Of a stretch of DNA of 64,000 nt, positions 1 through 9,376 are shown in pieces. Position 1 is the first letter of the stretch. Each line of letters begins with the position of its first letter. The stretch is from Prochlorococcus sp. AG-424-P23. Lineage in GTDB: Bacteria > Cyanobacteriota > Cyanobacteriia > PCC-6307 > Cyanobiaceae. The notes under the pieces were generated by a model. The model was not told the origin of the DNA and made no database searches. It worked only from the letters and a program-made list of their open reading frames with translations. The stretch lies in assembly GCA_003210135.1 (NCBI GenBank), contig QCNK01000001.1, forward strand, positions 62,001 to 126,000. Direction: 5' to 3'. The translations under genes were made by a program, and so were the position numbers.

Positions 1-45
1 GAATATCAATGATATTTACCCAAAAAAGGCATTTTTTGCATTGAT

Positions 46-606
46 TTAGGATGATTTTGGATAATAGGTAATTTTATTAGTCTTCCTAAATAAAGATAAC
101 CTTCCTGGGCCTGCGCATAGAAAGTATAGAGAAATAGCACCATATATAAATGACAATTCGAATGCATAGTTGTGACCTTCTACTACTGCGAGAGGAAAAC
201 CTTCGAGTCCTGTGTCGAGGAAATGAAAATAAACAGCAAATGCCATTGTCGAGAATAGTCCCAATGAAGAAAGCCTTGCAAAAATGCCCAAAGCCAATCC
301 AGCGGGGCAAACTAATTGAGTAATAGCTGCTCCAAAAGTCCAAATAACTGGATCGCCTGGCAAAAATGGGAAATACTTGCCAACTACAAACTCGGCAAAA
401 CCCTGAGGATCCTGAAGTTTCTCAAGGCCATGATGAATCATTAAAGTACAAAACCCGATCCGTAAAATAAAAATTGATAATTCTCCAAGAATATTTACTT
501 CTGATCCGGAAGAGGAATTAGCTACTACTACTTCAACTTTTTGGGGAGCTTTAGACCTATTCATGCTAGCTGTTTGAACCTGATTAGTTTGTGTTTTGTC
601 TTCCAT
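46..606 (-). CDS. DoxX family membrane protein
   Basis: Integral membrane protein of 186 residues. A polar N-terminal tail of about 40 residues is followed by four hydrophobic segments at roughly 43-60, 85-108, 112-130 and 150-168. The segment pattern and the 'HHGLEKL' stretch after helix 1 fit the DoxX/DoxD-like family. Members are small inner-membrane proteins linked to redox or stress functions, but no reaction is established for cyanobacterial ones. It is transcribed in the same direction as ispH upstream, about 100 bases away. A second in-frame ATG at codon 15 is a possible shorter start. The family call is firm and the function is unknown. Confidence 0.8.
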   Translation of the reverse strand: MEDKTQTNQVQTASMNRSKAPQKVEVVVANSSSGSEVNILGELSIFILRIGFCTLMIHHGLEKLQDPQGFAEFVVGKYFPFLPGDPVIWTFGAAITQLVCPAGLALGIFARLSSLGLFSTMAFAVYFHFLDTGLEGFPLAVVEGHNYAFELSFIYGAISLYFLCAGPGRLSLFRKTNKITYYPKSS

Positions 607-710
607 ACTTCAAATTTTTTTAATTATTCTAGTTAATAAAGTAGATCTTTTGGAAGAATATGATTAATAAATTAAAAAAACTAAGCAAACTTGCAGATGA
701 CATTACAAAT

Positions 711-1907
711 TCAGGAAGCTATATTAATCAACTTTTCTATAACATCCGCAACAACTTTGTCAGGTGTAGATGCACCTGATGTAATTCCTACATTAATATT
801 TCCACTAGGTAAAAAATTATTTTTCAATTCTAAATCTGAACCTAAAGGTTTATGTAATATTGAGTTTTCTTCAACTGATATCCTTTCTGGTGTATCTATG
901 TGAAAAGAAGCAATATTCTTAGTAATTGCTATTTCCTGCAAATGAGTAGTATTAGAGGAGTTGAAACCTCCGATAACGACCATAATATCGAGTTCTTCAT
1001 CAACTAAAGAAAACATTGCATCTTGTCTTTCTTCAGTCGCATCACAAATTGTATTAAAGGCTAAAAAGTGACTATTAAGTTTTTCTGGTCCAAATTTTCT
1101 TAGCATCGTTCTTTCAAAAACCTTACCAATTTCTTCGGTCTCACTCTTAAGCATAGTTGTCTGGTTGGCAACTCCTACTCTATCTAAATCTTTATCTGGA
1201 TCAAATCCATTAGAACAAGCCTTAGCAAATTTGTTCATAAACTCATTTCTGTTACCTCTGCCCAAAATATATTCAGATACATAATTTGCTTCCTCTAGAT
1301 CAAGTAAAACTAAATACTTACCTGCAAATGAGCTTGTAGCCAGAGTCTCTTCATGCTTAAATTTTCCATGAATTATAGATGTGAAAACATGTTTTTTATG
1401 TTTCTCAACGGTATGCCAAACCTTAGAAACCCAAGGACAAGTTGTGTCTATAATATGACATCCTTTCTCATGAAGGAGTTTCATTTCTTGAACAGTAGCC
1501 CCGAAAGCAGGCAGAATAACTACATCCCCATCAGAAACCAATGAATAGTCCTTTATCCCATTTTTAGCTGAAATGAACTTTACATTCATCTTTCTCAGGT
1601 GATCATTAACTGAAGGGTTATGAATTATTTCGTTTGTTATCCAAATATTCTCGTTAGGATAATGTCTCCTAGTCTCATAAGCCATTGCCACAGCTCTTTC
1701 TACTCCCCAACAAAAGCCAAAGGCTTGAGCCAATTTAATTTTTAGTCTGCCATTAGTGTAGGTAAAATTATTATCCCTTATGGAACTTATCAAATCACTT
1801 TCGTAAGCTTCTTCTAAAGCTTGTGCTCTTTTTGTTGGAGAATCGAAACCTCTTCTATTGTATCTATCAGAATGATGAAGAGATCTTCTAAAAGCTTGAG
1901 TATCCAT
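711..1907 (-). CDS. ispH: 4-hydroxy-3-methylbut-2-enyl diphosphate reductase
   Basis: IspH (LytB) catalyses the last step of the methylerythritol phosphate pathway, reducing HMBPP to IPP and DMAPP for carotenoids, phytol and quinones. The 398-residue protein carries the three cysteines expected to ligate the iron-sulfur cluster: C66 in [12 protein letters not shown]157 in [11 protein letters not shown] and C288 in [11 protein letters not shown]. It has the N-terminal extension of about 55 residues and the inserts usual in cyanobacterial and plastid IspH, which are longer than the E. coli enzyme of roughly 315 residues. It lies downstream of amt on the same strand, but a strong terminator separates them, so it is probably transcribed separately. 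Confidence 0.97.
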   Translation of the reverse strand: MDTQAFRRSLHHSDRYNRRGFDSPTKRAQALEEAYESDLISSIRDNNFTYTNGRLKIKLAQAFGFCWGVERAVAMAYETRRHYPNENIWITNEIIHNPSVNDHLRKMNVKFISAKNGIKDYSLVSDGDVVILPAFGATVQEMKLLHEKGCHIIDTTCPWVSKVWHTVEKHKKHVFTSIIHGKFKHEETLATSSFAGKYLVLLDLEEANYVSEYILGRGNRNEFMNKFAKACSNGFDPDKDLDRVGVANQTTMLKSETEEIGKVFERTMLRKFGPEKLNSHFLAFNTICDATEERQDAMFSLVDEELDIMVVIGGFNSSNTTHLQEIAITKNIASFHIDTPERISVEENSILHKPLGSDLELKNNFLPSGNINVGITSGASTPDKVVADVIEKLINIAS

Positions 1908-1940
1908 TTAAAGATATTACAACATTTTAAATAATTTTTG

Positions 1941-1975
1941 AAAAAAAAAAGGAACCTGACATAAGTCAAGTTCCT
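1941..1975 (-). terminator. Intrinsic terminator of amt
   Basis: Read on the minus strand, an 11-bp stem (1965-1975 with 1950-1960, one G-U pair) closes a 4-base loop and is followed by a run of ten T. It begins about 20 bases after the amt stop codon and lies before the ispH start at 1907. Confidence 0.85.
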
Positions 1976-1995
1976 AAAAAATAATTTAAGTTAGA

Positions 1996-3456
1996 TTATT
2001 TAGCAGATGCAAAGTCTGGATATGCTTCCATTCCATGCTCTCCTATATCTAAACCTTGAGTCTCTTCCTCTTCAGATACTCGGATTCCTCCGAACAATCC
2101 TCCAATTACAGACCAGGCAATCCAGCAAGTAACTAGTGTCCAAATAGCATAAGCTGCGGCACCAAGAGCTTGAACTAGAAGAAGGGTAATACCTCCTCCA
2201 TTGAACAATCCCATACCTGCTCCATCACCTTGTACAGCTGTACCCCAAAGACCGATAACTACAGTACCCCATACACCACAAACTCCGTGAACAGAGAATG
2301 CACCTACAGGATCATCGATCTCAGCGGCATCAAGTGCTGCAACAGAAAATACAACGATAATTCCACCTACTAGTCCTGCAAACCAGGCTCCAGCAAGAGT
2401 CATATCCCCGCAACCAGCAGTGATACTAACCAAACCAGCTAGGATTCCGTTAATTATCATTGTAAGATCAGGCTTACCAGAAGTTAATGTTGAAACTATA
2501 GTTGCACCAATAGCTCCAGCTGCTGCTGCTAAAGTAGTTGTTACAGCAACATATGGAACCCATTGATCCATAGCAAGTTGAGAGCCAGGGTTAAATCCGT
2601 ACCAACCTATCCATAGAACTAATGCACCTAGAGTAGCTATAGCCATATTGTGTCCTGGCATAGCCTGTGGTTTTCCATCAGAGTATTTGCCAATTCTTGG
2701 TCCAAGAAGCATAGCTCCTACAAGACCCGCCCATGCTCCAACTGAGTGAACAATTGAAGAACCAGCAAAATCAACAAAACCTAAAGAATCAAGCCAACCA
2801 CCATTCCATTTCCAGCTACCAGCAATTGGATATATAAATGCAGTTAATACAACAGCAAAAACAACAAATTCTCCAAATTTAACTCTTTCAGCAACAAGAC
2901 CGGAAACGATAGTTGCTGCAGTTCCTGCAAAAGCAGACTGGAACAAGAAATCAACAGTTGGGACTAATCCAGCATCAGTTACCATATCTGCAGTAACTGT
3001 TGGATCAAAAAATAAGCCTCCAAAATACAGCCACCCGTCAGCAACACTACCTCCGTACATTAATGAATAGCCGATAAACCAATAAGAAGTTACAGCTAGA
3101 GCAAATACAAAGAGGTTTTTAGCAAGAATGTTAACAGCGTTCTTAGAACGGCACATACCTGCCTCAACCATAGCGAAACCGGCGTTCATGAAGATCACTA
3201 AGATAGTAGCGATCAAAAGCCATAAATTGTTAGCAAGAAAAGCTGCATTCAACTCAGGTAAATCAGCTGCGTGAGCTGAAAGATTAAAAATACCTAAACC
3301 AAACAAAGCTAGGGGAACAGTTGCAAGCCACAACATGGAGCGGTTTGAACTAAATCCTCGAATACTCCTCAAAAGGAGCATAGGTCCATTAACAAGACTT
3401 GCATCTTGAAGTTTGGACCTAGAGCGCCTTTGAGGCGTTTGCAAAGCAGTGGTCAT
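1996..3456 (-). CDS. amt1: Ammonium transporter
   Basis: Amt/Rh-family ammonium channel in the cytoplasmic membrane, 486 residues. After a basic N-terminal region and a hydrophobic leader ending near AHAAD (about residue 64) come the usual Amt core segments. Recognisable blocks are 'MNAGFAMVEAGMCR', 'DFAGSSIVHSVGAWAGL' with its conserved histidine, and 'GCGDMTLAGAW'. High-light Prochlorococcus relies on ammonium, so this should be a highly expressed gene. A good NtcA box and a spaced -10 lie upstream (3539-3552), indicating nitrogen-stress activation, and a terminator follows directly. It appears monocistronic. Confidence 0.96.
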   Translation of the reverse strand: MTTALQTPQRRSRSKLQDASLVNGPMLLLRSIRGFSSNRSMLWLATVPLALFGLGIFNLSAHAADLPELNAAFLANNLWLLIATILVIFMNAGFAMVEAGMCRSKNAVNILAKNLFVFALAVTSYWFIGYSLMYGGSVADGWLYFGGLFFDPTVTADMVTDAGLVPTVDFLFQSAFAGTAATIVSGLVAERVKFGEFVVFAVVLTAFIYPIAGSWKWNGGWLDSLGFVDFAGSSIVHSVGAWAGLVGAMLLGPRIGKYSDGKPQAMPGHNMAIATLGALVLWIGWYGFNPGSQLAMDQWVPYVAVTTTLAAAAGAIGATIVSTLTSGKPDLTMIINGILAGLVSITAGCGDMTLAGAWFAGLVGGIIVVFSVAALDAAEIDDPVGAFSVHGVCGVWGTVVIGLWGTAVQGDGAGMGLFNGGGITLLLVQALGAAAYAIWTLVTCWIAWSVIGGLFGGIRVSEEEETQGLDIGEHGMEAYPDFASAK

Positions 3457-3479
3457 AAAAAAAAATTAGATCTGCAAAA

Positions 3480-3496
3480 AAACAGTTTTACTGTTT
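3480..3496 (-). promoter_or_regulatory. Stem-loop in the amt leader
   Basis: A 7-bp inverted repeat (AAACAGT / ACTGTTT) with a 3-base loop lies between the inferred amt transcription start and its ATG. On the minus strand its 3' arm runs into a total of seven T. It could be a 5' stabilising stem-loop or a weak attenuator; it has only two G-C pairs. Confidence 0.4.
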
Positions 3497-3538
3497 CCTT
3501 TCAAATTTAAATTTATTCAAAAAACTTATCGGTGTCTA

Positions 3539-3552
3539 GTAGTTGTTGATAC
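3539..3552 (-). promoter_or_regulatory. NtcA-binding site in the amt promoter
   Basis: The sequence is a perfect GTA-N8-TAC, the consensus of the cyanobacterial nitrogen regulator NtcA. On the minus strand a TAAATT element (TA-N3-T, positions 3515-3510) follows 23 bases later, which fits the class II NtcA-activated promoter layout. The inferred leader is about 45-50 bases. The regulator gene itself is in this window at 16544-17278. Confidence 0.85.
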
Positions 3553-3635
3553 CATTTTTATAGTTGCACCTCAAAAAATTATTTGTTAAATTAAAAAATT
3601 TTATTTTTAGAAGTTTCAAAATATCAAGATTTTAT

Positions 3636-4376
3636 TTATTTCAAAGGTTTAATTCCCCTCCATGATATGTGGTCTTTATGAAATTCAAAGGAACAAGGAA
3701 TCGTTATCATTCCTGCACTTAAAGATTCTCTAAAAAGATTGCCGTATAAGGGATCTGCCTCATCTCCGGGGGCAAAAAAACAAGCGTCTTTTCTTGTAAT
3801 ACAAAGTACTAAAACACTTTTACTTTCTGGGATTAACTCCTTTAATTCTATAAGGTGTTTTTGGCCTCTTTTCGTTACAGTATCTGGGAATAGAGCTACA
3901 TTTTCTCTAATCCAAGTCGTATTTTTAACCTCTATGTAAATGTTACGTTTATCAGGATTTGAAGATTTTGGAGTTAAAAAAAAGTCAATTCTGCTTTTTT
4001 TATCTTTTCCATAAGGAACTTCAGATTTAATTGTCTCTATTTCTCCTATTATTTCGTCAAGCAAATTTTTCTCAATAACCTTTTTGATTAACTTATTTGC
4101 AAATAGAGTATTAATACCAACCCAAACCTCCTCATTTTTTGCATTTAAAACACATATCTGTTCCCAAGTAAAAGGTAATTTTCTTTTTGGAGAAGGGGAA
4201 ACACTTATTCTTACCTTGGCTCCCTCACTCAAAAGTCCCTTCATTGGGCCTGTGTTGGCACAATGCGCAGTTACTACCTCTCCGCTCTCTAATTTTATAT
4301 CTGCAAGAAACCTTTTATACCTCTTGATTAAAACTCCTTCAATTAATGGATCAAATTCAATTATCCGATCATTCAT
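3636..4376 (-). CDS. sfsA: SfsA family protein
   Basis: The 246-residue protein matches the SfsA family (sugar fermentation stimulation protein A) along its length. Typical blocks are 'AHCANTGPM' near residue 37, '[11 protein letters not shown]', 'SRIDFFL' and '[10 protein letters not shown]', the last two forming a nuclease-like D...E-x-K arrangement. SfsA was named for maltose effects in E. coli and has been suggested to bind DNA; its role in cyanobacteria is unknown. It is divergent from murJ and sits upstream of amt on the same strand, separated by the amt promoter region. Confidence 0.93.
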   Translation of the reverse strand: MNDRIIEFDPLIEGVLIKRYKRFLADIKLESGEVVTAHCANTGPMKGLLSEGAKVRISVSPSPKRKLPFTWEQICVLNAKNEEVWVGINTLFANKLIKKVIEKNLLDEIIGEIETIKSEVPYGKDKKSRIDFFLTPKSSNPDKRNIYIEVKNTTWIRENVALFPDTVTKRGQKHLIELKELIPESKSVLVLCITRKDACFFAPGDEADPLYGNLFRESLSAGMITIPCSFEFHKDHISWRGIKPLK

Positions 4377-4446
4377 AAATATGTCTTTAGTTAAAAATCA
4401 AATATAATTGAAACTTAAACTTCTTGAAAAATTTAGACAAATCCAA

Positions 4447-6030
4447 ATGCATTCATTTTTAAAAAATAATGTTTTTTCAATTTCATTTGGTACTAGTCTT
4501 AGCAAATTAGCTGGATGTATAAGACAAATATTTATAGCTGCTGCTTTTGGAGTTGGGATAACATACGACGCATTTAATTATGCCTATATAATCCCTGGCT
4601 TTTTGCTAATAATCATAGGAGGTATTAATGGTCCCTTACATAACGCAGTCGTTGCAGTTCTAACTCCCCTTAACAAAAAAAATGGAGGGATTGTTTTAAC
4701 TCAAGTAAGCATAAAACTTTCAATATTATTAATTGGTTTAGCTATATTGATATACTTTAATTCCAGTTTATTAATTGAATTATTAGCCCCCAATTTAAGT
4801 TACGAAGCTAAATCTATTGCCACTTACCAATTAAAAATACTTACACCTTGTATCCCTTTATCCGGATTCATCGGTTTAAGTTTTGGCGCCTTAAATTCCC
4901 AAAGAAAATTCTTTTTATCAAGCATAAGTCCAGCGATAACAAGCCTAACTATTGTTTTTTTTATTTTAATAAGTTGGATTTTCAACCAAGAAAATGCATA
5001 TTCTCATTTCTTTACTTATACGGGATTACTAGCTTTTGCAACTTTGACCGGAACTTTAATTCAGTTTGTTGTTCAAATTTCGGAAATAAATAAAATCGGT
5101 TACCTGAGATTAAAGTCAAACTTTCAATTATTTAAAGATGAAGAGAGGAGGATTTTCAAACTAATTATTCCAGCATCTATCTCATCAGGTCTCAGTCAAA
5201 TTAATGTTTTTATCGATATGTTTTTCGCTTCAAGTTTTCAAGGAGCAGCATCGGGACTAGCTTACGGAAACTTTCTGATACAAGCCCCATTAGGCATATT
5301 ATCTAACTCTTTGATTTTGCCATTACTTCCAAAATTCTCTAAATTGAGAAGTGATAAAGACTATATAGGCCTCCAAAAAAAATTGATCTCTGGAATAGAG
5401 TACTGCTTCTTGACAACTATTTTTTTAACCGCATTTTTCATAACATTTAATAATCAAATAGTACAGTTAGTTTTTCAGAGAGGATCTTTTGATTACTCAG
5501 CAGCTTTAAAAGTAAAGAATATATTAATTGCTTATGCAGTTGGCATACCTTTTTATCTTTATAGAGATTTATTAGTAAGAACTTACTATTCAATAGAAAA
5601 AACAAACTTCCCTTTTAAGTCATCATTTGCAGGGATAATATTAAATATTTTTTTTGATTGGTTTTTAATTGGTGCCCCAATAAATAATTTTGGGAATCTT
5701 TCTCCATATAATTTTGGAGTTGTAGGAATAATTTTATCTTCAGTAATAGTCAACTTTATAGTTTGTGTTTTGCTTTCTTTCAATCTAAGTAATGAAAATA
5801 TCCATTTGCCTAACTTGGATTTATTAAGGAAAATTATCCTCATGTCATTATCGGCATTTATAGATAGCACCCTTTGTTTTAATATTCTTAAAACTACAAA
5901 TAACTTCAATTCAAATCTAGGAGAATTTTTATTATTAATATTTGGATCTCTAACTTTTTTTGTAATCTATTTTTTTCTTACAAAATGCCTGAAAGTAAAT
6001 AAATTTAAAGTTTATAAAAAAAAGGTTTAG
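4447..6030 (+). CDS. murJ: Lipid II flippase MurJ
   Basis: MurJ/MviN flips lipid-linked peptidoglycan precursor across the inner membrane. The protein has about fourteen hydrophobic segments and the family N-terminus 'GTSLSKLAGCIRQIFIAAAFG', and the central LIIPASISSGLSQINVFID block is typical. I chose the ATG at 4447 because its short lead into helix 1 matches the family. A TTG at 4408 would add 13 residues and is possible. Its stop codon overlaps the stop of the convergent downstream gene (TTAG at 6027-6030). Confidence 0.92.
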   Translation: MHSFLKNNVFSISFGTSLSKLAGCIRQIFIAAAFGVGITYDAFNYAYIIPGFLLIIIGGINGPLHNAVVAVLTPLNKKNGGIVLTQVSIKLSILLIGLAILIYFNSSLLIELLAPNLSYEAKSIATYQLKILTPCIPLSGFIGLSFGALNSQRKFFLSSISPAITSLTIVFFILISWIFNQENAYSHFFTYTGLLAFATLTGTLIQFVVQISEINKIGYLRLKSNFQLFKDEERRIFKLIIPASISSGLSQINVFIDMFFASSFQGAASGLAYGNFLIQAPLGILSNSLILPLLPKFSKLRSDKDYIGLQKKLISGIEYCFLTTIFLTAFFITFNNQIVQLVFQRGSFDYSAALKVKNILIAYAVGIPFYLYRDLLVRTYYSIEKTNFPFKSSFAGIILNIFFDWFLIGAPINNFGNLSPYNFGVVGIILSSVIVNFIVCVLLSFNLSNENIHLPNLDLLRKIILMSLSAFIDSTLCFNILKTTNNFNSNLGEFLLLIFGSLTFFVIYFFLTKCLKVNKFKVYKKKV

Positions 6031-6317
6031 TTTTCAAAAAAACTTTCCAAAATCTCCTCTAATTCTAGAATTTGTGAGTTAGTTATTAAATTGATCAGTG
6101 GAATAGTGTTAACACCATCCCCTACTTTTACATTTATTGCTTTCAAACTGATTTTCGCAGCCTCCAATGAGCATTGATCTTTATTGCTGATACATTCAAT
6201 AGCAAGATTTCTAGCTAGGCCAGCATCTCCAAGATATAAATTCCACTTTTCTATTTTTATAAAAACCTTTTCTGAAATAATATTTTCTAGATCACTTATT
6301 CGTATCTGAGAGTCCAT
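6027..6317 (-). CDS. DUF3181 family protein
   Basis: A 96-residue protein resembling the small cyanobacterial DUF3181 family. The recognisable pattern is an N-terminal 'EKVFIKIEKWNLYLGDA' stretch (about residues 15-31) and a C-terminal 'VKVGDGVNTIPLINLI' stretch. No function is known. It is followed on the minus strand by nothing close, and preceded by a two-helix membrane protein 14 bases upstream, so the pair is probably one transcript. It shares its stop-codon bases with murJ on the other strand. Confidence 0.75.
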   Translation of the reverse strand: MDSQIRISDLENIISEKVFIKIEKWNLYLGDAGLARNLAIECISNKDQCSLEAAKISLKAINVKVGDGVNTIPLINLITNSQILELEEILESFFEN

Positions 6318-6331
6318 AAATTAAAAATTAA

Positions 6332-6583
6332 TTAAGTTGATTGTTTTGAAGTATCTTTAGGTTTTTTTATAATTACAAATAGTAAATGGGAGGCTAAAAG
6401 AATTGACCAGAAAATTGCAAAATTATCAAAAAAAGCGATTTCATATTTAATTTCTTTCAAAAGCCAAGTGCCACTGACTATCGCAGTAAATATCATGCAA
6501 TGAATGACAAAATTTACTATTCGAGAAAAATGTTTATAGATGGGATCTTCTAAATCACCATTTCCGTACCACTTTATAGGCAT
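6332..6583 (-). CDS. Small two-helix membrane protein
   Basis: An 83-residue conserved-looking protein with two hydrophobic segments at about residues 24-42 and 52-72 and a basic C-terminus. A short aromatic N-terminal region (KWYGNGDLEDPIYKHFSR) precedes helix 1 and looks conserved in picocyanobacteria. I do not recognise a function. The gene is just upstream of the DUF3181 gene on the same strand, and divergent from the tRNA-Arg gene. Confidence 0.65.
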   Translation of the reverse strand: MPIKWYGNGDLEDPIYKHFSRIVNFVIHCMIFTAIVSGTWLLKEIKYEIAFFDNFAIFWSILLASHLLFVIIKKPKDTSKQST

Positions 6584-6669
6584 ATTAATAATTAGATTGT
6601 TAATAATAGATATTTTACCTGAAATCTAGTTGACTAAGAGACCCTGAAACAGAGATATTACATAATTAT

Positions 6670-6743
6670 GCGCCTGTAGCTCAGTGGATTAGAGCACCTG
6701 ACTACGGATCAGGGTGTCGGGAGTTCGAATCTCTCCAGGCGCG
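6670..6743 (+). tRNA. tRNA-Arg (ACG)
   Basis: A 74-base cloverleaf. The acceptor stem GCGCCTG pairs with CAGGCGC and is followed by discriminator G. The anticodon stem CCTGA/TCAGG closes loop CTACGGA, giving anticodon ACG (read as ICG). The T-loop is GTTCGAATC-like. CCA is not encoded. No integrase or attachment duplication is seen beside it. Confidence 0.97.
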
Positions 6744-6820
6744 TTTAAAATTATGAAATATTCTTTTTATATCTTTCTAAAAAATATCGTCTATATTATG
6801 GTTATTAGTTTTCAAATTCA

Positions 6821-8092
6821 ATGAATATCCTTCAAAATCTTAAAGAAAGTGATCCAGTAATATCAAATTTTATTAACTCAGAAAAAAATAGACAGGAAAC
6901 TCATCTTGAGTTAATCGCAAGCGAAAATTTCGCATCAATTGCCGTCATGCAGGCTCAAGGATCAGTACTTACAAATAAGTACGCAGAGGGATTACCTCAA
7001 AAAAGATATTATGGAGGATGTGAATTTGTTGATGAAATCGAAGAATTAGCCATTCAAAGAGCGAAAAAATTATTTAATGCAAATTGGGCTAATGTTCAAC
7101 CCCATAGTGGAGCACAGGCAAATGCTGCTGTTTTCCTAAGTCTCCTTAAACCTGGAGATACAATCATGGGCATGGATTTATCTCATGGTGGACATCTAAC
7201 TCATGGATCTCCAGTAAATATGAGTGGCAAGTGGTTCAATGCTGTGCACTATGGTGTAAATAAAGAAACTAGTGAATTAAATTTTGATGAAATAAGAGAG
7301 ATAGCACTAGAAACCAAACCAAAATTAATCATATGCGGATATTCTGCTTATCCAAGAACAATCGATTTTGAATCATTTAGAAAAATTGCAGATGAGGTTG
7401 GTGCATTCTTAATGGCTGATATTGCACACATCGCAGGTCTTGTAGCAAGTAAACTTCATCCAAATCCTATACCTCATTGTGATGTAGTAACTACAACTAC
7501 TCATAAAACATTAAGAGGTCCTAGGGGTGGACTTATCTTATGCAAAGATGCAGAATTTGGAAAAAAATTTGATAAATCTGTTTTCCCCGGAACTCAGGGT
7601 GGGCCCCTAGAACATATTATTGCCGCCAAAGCAGTTGCATTTGGAGAAGCCTTACAGCCAGATTTTGTTAATTATTCCCAACAAGTAATAAAAAATGCCA
7701 AAGTTCTAGCTTCAACTTTAATAAATAGAGGTATTGATATCGTTAGTGGGGGCAGTGATAATCATATTGTTTTACTCGATTTAAGAAGTATAAATATGAC
7801 TGGTAAAATTGCTGACTTGCTCGTAAGTGAAGTAAATATTACTGCAAATAAAAATACTGTTCCATTTGACCCTGAATCACCTTTTGTAACCAGCGGACTA
7901 AGGTTGGGTACTGCTGCTTTAACTACTAGAGGCTTTAATGAGAATGCTTTTACTGAAGTTGGCGAAATTATTGCTGATAGATTGCTTTACCCAGATGATT
8001 CAGTAATAGAAAATAAATGTAAGGAAAGAGTATTGACCTTATGTAATCGTTTCCCTCTTTATGAAAGCAAACTTGAAGCGTCAATTAAATGA
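6821..8092 (+). CDS. glyA: Serine hydroxymethyltransferase
   Basis: A PLP enzyme of 423 residues that interconverts serine and glycine with transfer of a one-carbon unit to tetrahydrofolate. Clear family motifs are '[10 protein letters not shown]', '[13 protein letters not shown]' and the PLP-lysine block [14 protein letters not shown] (about residues 223-236). Length is normal for bacterial GlyA. The stop codon overlaps the cinA start (ATGA), so the two are translationally coupled. Confidence 0.98.
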   Translation: MNILQNLKESDPVISNFINSEKNRQETHLELIASENFASIAVMQAQGSVLTNKYAEGLPQKRYYGGCEFVDEIEELAIQRAKKLFNANWANVQPHSGAQANAAVFLSLLKPGDTIMGMDLSHGGHLTHGSPVNMSGKWFNAVHYGVNKETSELNFDEIREIALETKPKLIICGYSAYPRTIDFESFRKIADEVGAFLMADIAHIAGLVASKLHPNPIPHCDVVTTTTHKTLRGPRGGLILCKDAEFGKKFDKSVFPGTQGGPLEHIIAAKAVAFGEALQPDFVNYSQQVIKNAKVLASTLINRGIDIVSGGSDNHIVLLDLRSINMTGKIADLLVSEVNITANKNTVPFDPESPFVTSGLRLGTAALTTRGFNENAFTEVGEIIADRLLYPDDSVIENKCKERVLTLCNRFPLYESKLEASIK

Positions 8093-9363
8093 GTCCTAAT
8101 TCCAAGGGAGTTGAAATTCTTTCTATTGGAACAGAGTTACTTTTAGGAAATATCATAAATACAAATGCTCAATGGATTTCCGAGCAGTTATCTCAATTAG
8201 GCTTAAATCACTTTAGGCAATCAACTGTAGGTGATAATTGTGATCGGATTATAAAAGTAATTCAAGAAATATCAAAAAGAAGTAATCTTCTTATTACAAC
8301 GGGTGGCTTAGGCCCCACTCCAGATGATTTAACTAATGAAGCAATAGCCAAGTCTTTTAATGTGTCTCTATATGAGAGACCTTACTTATGGGATGAAATG
8401 AAACAAAAACTTTCAAACTCAAAGCTTGAGGACGATTCCTCTAGCTTAAGGAAACAATGTTTCTTCCCAAAAAATGCTCAAATAATTAATAATCCAAGGG
8501 GCACTGCCCCAGGAATGATATGGGAGCCAATAAAAGGATTTACTATTCTTACTTTCCCTGGAGTTCCCAGTGAAATGAAAACTATGTGGGAAGAGACGGC
8601 GTGTGAATTCATTAAGACCAAATTCTCAGATAGTTATTCCTTTTTTTCTAATACTCTTAAATTTGCTGGTATTGGAGAATCTAGCGTTGCAGAAAAAATT
8701 AACGATCTATTAAATTTTAAAAACCCAACTGTTGCTCCATATGCAAATTTAGGAGAGGTTAAACTCAGAATCACAGCTAGAGCAAAAAATGAAGAGGAAG
8801 CAAAAAATATTATTAAACCTGTAAAAGAAAAATTAAAGAAAGAATTCTCAAGGTTTATTTTTGGAGAGGATAATGATACTCTCTCTAGCGTTTTAATAAA
8901 AGAATTAACCAAGAGGAACCAAACTATTGTTTTTGCTGAATCCTGCACGGGAGGGCTTTTATCTTCATCAATAACATCAATATCAGGCTCTTCTCAAGTT
9001 TTTCAGGGCAGTATTGTTTCCTATAGTAATGAGCTAAAGAATTTATTATTAAATATTTCTGAATACAAGCTTAATAAATATGGAGCCGTTTCTGAAGAAG
9101 TTTGCGAAGCCATGGCAATTAATGTAAAAAATAGATTAGGAGCAGACTGGGCAATTGCTATCAGTGGAATTGCTGGTCCCAATGGAGGAACTAAAGAAAA
9201 ACCTGTTGGACTAGTATATATTTCGATTGCAGGACCAAATAATCACATTACCAATATCAAAAAAATATTTAACTCAACCCGAAACAGAATTGAAATTCAG
9301 ACACTAAGTGTAAATGTGTGTTTGAACAGCCTCAGATTAATCCTATTATCGAATAGTAAGTAA
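8089..9363 (+). CDS. cinA: CinA-like protein
   Basis: A 424-residue two-domain protein. The N-terminal molybdopterin-binding-like (COG1058) half has '[18 protein letters not shown]' and '[16 protein letters not shown]'. The C-terminal CinA/PncC half (about residue 265 on) has '[11 protein letters not shown]' and '[18 protein letters not shown]', typical of NMN amidohydrolase domains. Known family roles are NAD recycling through ADP-ribose pyrophosphatase and NMN deamidase activities, and a historical link to competence. It is coupled to glyA by a 4-base overlap. Confidence 0.94.
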   Translation: MSPNSKGVEILSIGTELLLGNIINTNAQWISEQLSQLGLNHFRQSTVGDNCDRIIKVIQEISKRSNLLITTGGLGPTPDDLTNEAIAKSFNVSLYERPYLWDEMKQKLSNSKLEDDSSSLRKQCFFPKNAQIINNPRGTAPGMIWEPIKGFTILTFPGVPSEMKTMWEETACEFIKTKFSDSYSFFSNTLKFAGIGESSVAEKINDLLNFKNPTVAPYANLGEVKLRITARAKNEEEAKNIIKPVKEKLKKEFSRFIFGEDNDTLSSVLIKELTKRNQTIVFAESCTGGLLSSSITSISGSSQVFQGSIVSYSNELKNLLLNISEYKLNKYGAVSEEVCEAMAINVKNRLGADWAIAISGIAGPNGGTKEKPVGLVYISIAGPNNHITNIKKIFNSTRNRIEIQTLSVNVCLNSLRLILLSNSK

Positions 9364-9376
9364 CTATTTTTACAAA

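Noticed and set aside
6670-6743. tRNA genes as integration sites of a genomic island
   Set aside because: Both tRNA genes (also 26555-26636) are flanked by housekeeping genes. No integrase, repeat of the tRNA 3' end or composition change is present.
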